Source: Rotaria sordida (Eukaryota > Rotifera > Eurotatoria > Philodinida > Philodinidae). From it: a stretch of DNA of 64,000 nt. Below the pieces are notes generated by a model. The model was given only the letters and a program-made list of their open reading frames with translations. It was not told where the DNA came from and searched no databases. The position numbers were made by a program, and so were the translations under genes. The stretch is taken from assembly GCA_905250125.1 (NCBI GenBank), contig CAJNOL010000426.1, positions 1 through 64,000 of the forward strand, in the 5' to 3' direction. The number at the start of each line of letters is the position of its first letter. Within the stretch, counting starts at the first letter, position 1. Of the stretch, positions 62,156-64,000 are shown in pieces.

Positions 62156-64000
62156 ATGTCTAGAGTTGCTACTGCCACTGGTTATTTAGAAGAACAAAGT
62201 CAAGAACAAGAAATTCGTAAAAGATTATCAAATAAAAATCCTGAAAAAAAGATGATACCATTATTTTATCGTCGAAAACGTCCATCAAATTTATTTAATT
62301 TAATGCGATATTTATTATTTATATTAATATTTTTAACATTTATATTAATATTATATTCATCATTATCATTATCACCATTTCTTCGTTTACTTGATCCATA
62401 TTCATATGTATTAGTATTAGATGCTGGTTCAACAGGTACACGTATTCATGTTTATAAATTTCGTTCATCAACTGACAATGAAAATGATGATACATTTGTA
62501 TTAAGAAGTGAAGTATTTAAAGAATATAAACCTGGTTTATCATCATTTGCTGATCAAGTTTATAAAGCTGAAGAACAAATAAATGATTTATTAAAAATAG
62601 CTGATAAAGAAGTAAGTCGATTCAAACATCGAAATACACCATTAGTTTTACGTGCTACAGCTGGTTTAAGATTATTAAATGAAACAAAACAAAAACTTTT
62701 ATTAGATTCGGTTTCAAATACATTTAATAAATATGGATTTTATAGACCAAAAATGGATATTGCTGTTATGAATGAAACAGAAGAAGGAATTGATGCTTGG
62801 CTTACACTTGTTTATCTTAAAGGTATTTTTTTTTTCGTTATAGAAAATAAGGAATTATCAATTCATTTTTCAAAATGATCAAACATAAATATTTCTATAT
62901 ACCACACTCGATTATTAACACATTTGAGACAATGAGACATAGTATATGATTATACTCATTGTAGAATTGAAGTCGAGTCAAAGATTTTTTTGTTTTGATA
63001 AGTTAACTCCTTTTATAGAAAAAAAAAATCAATTTCTTATGCAAACAACAGATCAAATATCAAGACTCGATAATTTCTCTTTATTTTCGTTCGAGTTACT
63101 TATCCTATAAAGAATTTCAAATATTCTCGATTCTATATGTTCATCATGACTTATCTTATCAGAAAACTATAAAAATAAATCGGATTAATTCTATTATATT
63201 TGGTAAGACACACTCATATTTGTAGGAGAGATGCTCATAGCAGCGTTGACGCCGTTGTGAGAGCATCAGATTTCTATCCGTGATAGACATATTTGATTTG
63301 TAGGTAATATTTAATAATGTTTGGTTTATTTTGATTGAGTTTGTTGATTTATTTTTCGATATCGTTGATCTAATGTATTTGTGATAATAATAAAAATATT
63401 GAAATAAAATATTTTAGGTGAACAATTTTATGCAAGTCGTATAGCAGCACTCGATTTAGGTGGTGGTTCAACACAAATAACATATAATCCATCATTATCA
63501 AATACAAGTTTAGCTGAAAAATTAAATTTATTATTAAAAGCTCAACAACCAATTGAACCTAAAGAAATAAATGCATTTCGTGATTTAGCTAATAAAAAGA
63601 AAAAACAAATGCCAAGAATTGATGTTGATCAAGCTGATTTAGAAGAAATAAAACCAGCTAAAATAGTTAATATTCGTGATAAAAAAAGTGATAATAAAAA
63701 TTTAAATGAAGAAGAAATATTAATGAGACATATGCATCAATTTCGAATGTTTCGTCGAGATATAAAACTTTATTCACGTTCATATTTAGGTTATGGTTTA
63801 ATGATTGCTCGTCAAACAATATTTATTAATGAAACAAATGATAAACAATTAATTCAATCACATCAATTAAAAAGTCGATGTTTTTTAAATGATGTTACTG
63901 GAAAATTTAAATTTCAAGAAGTTGTTTGGACTGTTCAATCTCAACAAGGTTTTCAATTTTCTTTTTCTTTTTCTTTTTTTTTAATAAAAAATAATAAATA
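62156..64000 (+). CDS. ENTPD5/6-like ectonucleoside triphosphate diphosphohydrolase (3' end outside the window)
   Basis: These enzymes hydrolyse nucleoside di- and triphosphates, typically UDP/GDP in the ER or Golgi lumen. Exon 1 is 62156-62822 and exon 2 is 63418 to about 63948. The ATG at 62156 gives a basic cytosolic start, then one helix (about 50-70) as a signal anchor. Apyrase conserved regions follow in order: LVLDAGSTGTR (86-96), LVLRATAGLRLL (163-174), ETEEGIDAWLT (207-217) and ALDLGGGSTQITY (233-245). LYSRSYLGYGL matches the YTHSYLGFGL block of ENTPD5/6. Between the fourth block and that segment lies a charged Lys/Asp/Glu-rich insertion of about 70-80 residues, longer than in vertebrate ENTPD5/6. 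The 595-nt intron carries a hairpin. The remaining C-terminal region lies beyond 64000. Confidence 0.9.
63230..63267. other. Strong short hairpin in the ENTPD intron
   Basis: GATGCTCATAGCAGCG, a short loop (TTGA), then CGCCGTTGTGAGAGCATC form an approximately 17-bp imperfect stem. It is much more GC-rich than the surrounding intron. It could be a tiny foldback, or a structured RNA in the intron. A miRNA is not supported by length. Confidence 0.5.

Overview
The window looks like nuclear DNA of an invertebrate with a compact, very AT-rich genome. Genes have many short introns (mostly 45-60 nt, GT-AG), and the recognisable proteins are animal orthologues or paralogues: VPS13, eIF2B-gamma, trans-2-enoyl-CoA reductase, a PARP, an ENTPD5/6 nucleotidase and a Frag1/DRAM/PGAP2-type membrane protein. 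Composition, intron style, a zf-PARP/WGR protein and a CCCACA-type (TGTGGG complement) satellite fit a bdelloid rotifer (Rotaria/Adineta-like). That assignment is inference, not proof. There is one assembly gap of ten Ns (49095-49104).

Layout. 1-6161 (-): the 5' part of a VPS13-like lipid-transfer protein gene, 21 exons inside the window and running off the left edge. 7764-8294 (+): a GFA/CENP-V-type zinc protein. 9110-10774 (+) and 12912-16033 (+): two secreted or cell-surface genes, the second a complete type I membrane protein of about 620 aa in ten exons. 16381-17865: two adjacent giant palindromes. 19950-20217 (+): a small Lys-rich gene with an A-run frameshift. 21170-21745 (-): a dead Tc1/mariner transposase. 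22195-23778 (+): a single-exon MFS-like transporter. 23940-30152: non-coding, with two copies of a foldback repeat. 30153-31124 (+): an FkbM-like methyltransferase with an N-terminal anchor. 34635-35429 (-): zf-PARP plus WGR without a catalytic domain. 37759-38457 (-): a six-helix Frag1/DRAM-like protein. 39248-42513 (-): EIF2B3. 42935-44316 (-): TECR. 45060-60100: an old tandem array of a PARP gene. One copy is intact (53169-59926, -; 20 exons, about 1188 aa, CCCH fingers + macro + PARP catalytic domain). Two are decayed relics (45060-46560 and 50340-51240). Between the relics sits an unrecognised gene (46640-49520, +) whose exons are broken by two different terminal-inverted-repeat elements. 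62156-64000+ (+): an ENTPD5/6-like nucleotidase, cut by the right edge.

The genes are unrelated housekeeping or surface genes and do not form a pathway. The common theme is structural. At least ten foldback or MITE-like inverted repeats lie in introns and intergenic DNA (3418-3734, 13793-14018, 16381-17111, 17245-17865, 35872-36140, 40803-41317, 44595-45048, 47112-47665, 48138-48492, 48894-49279). The most unusual gene-level features are the CCCH-macro-PARP gene with its decayed tandem copies, the gene interrupted by two MITEs, and the zf-PARP/WGR orphan. Exon boundaries were derived by hand from GT-AG signals with reading-phase checks. They are predictions and have not been tested with RNA.
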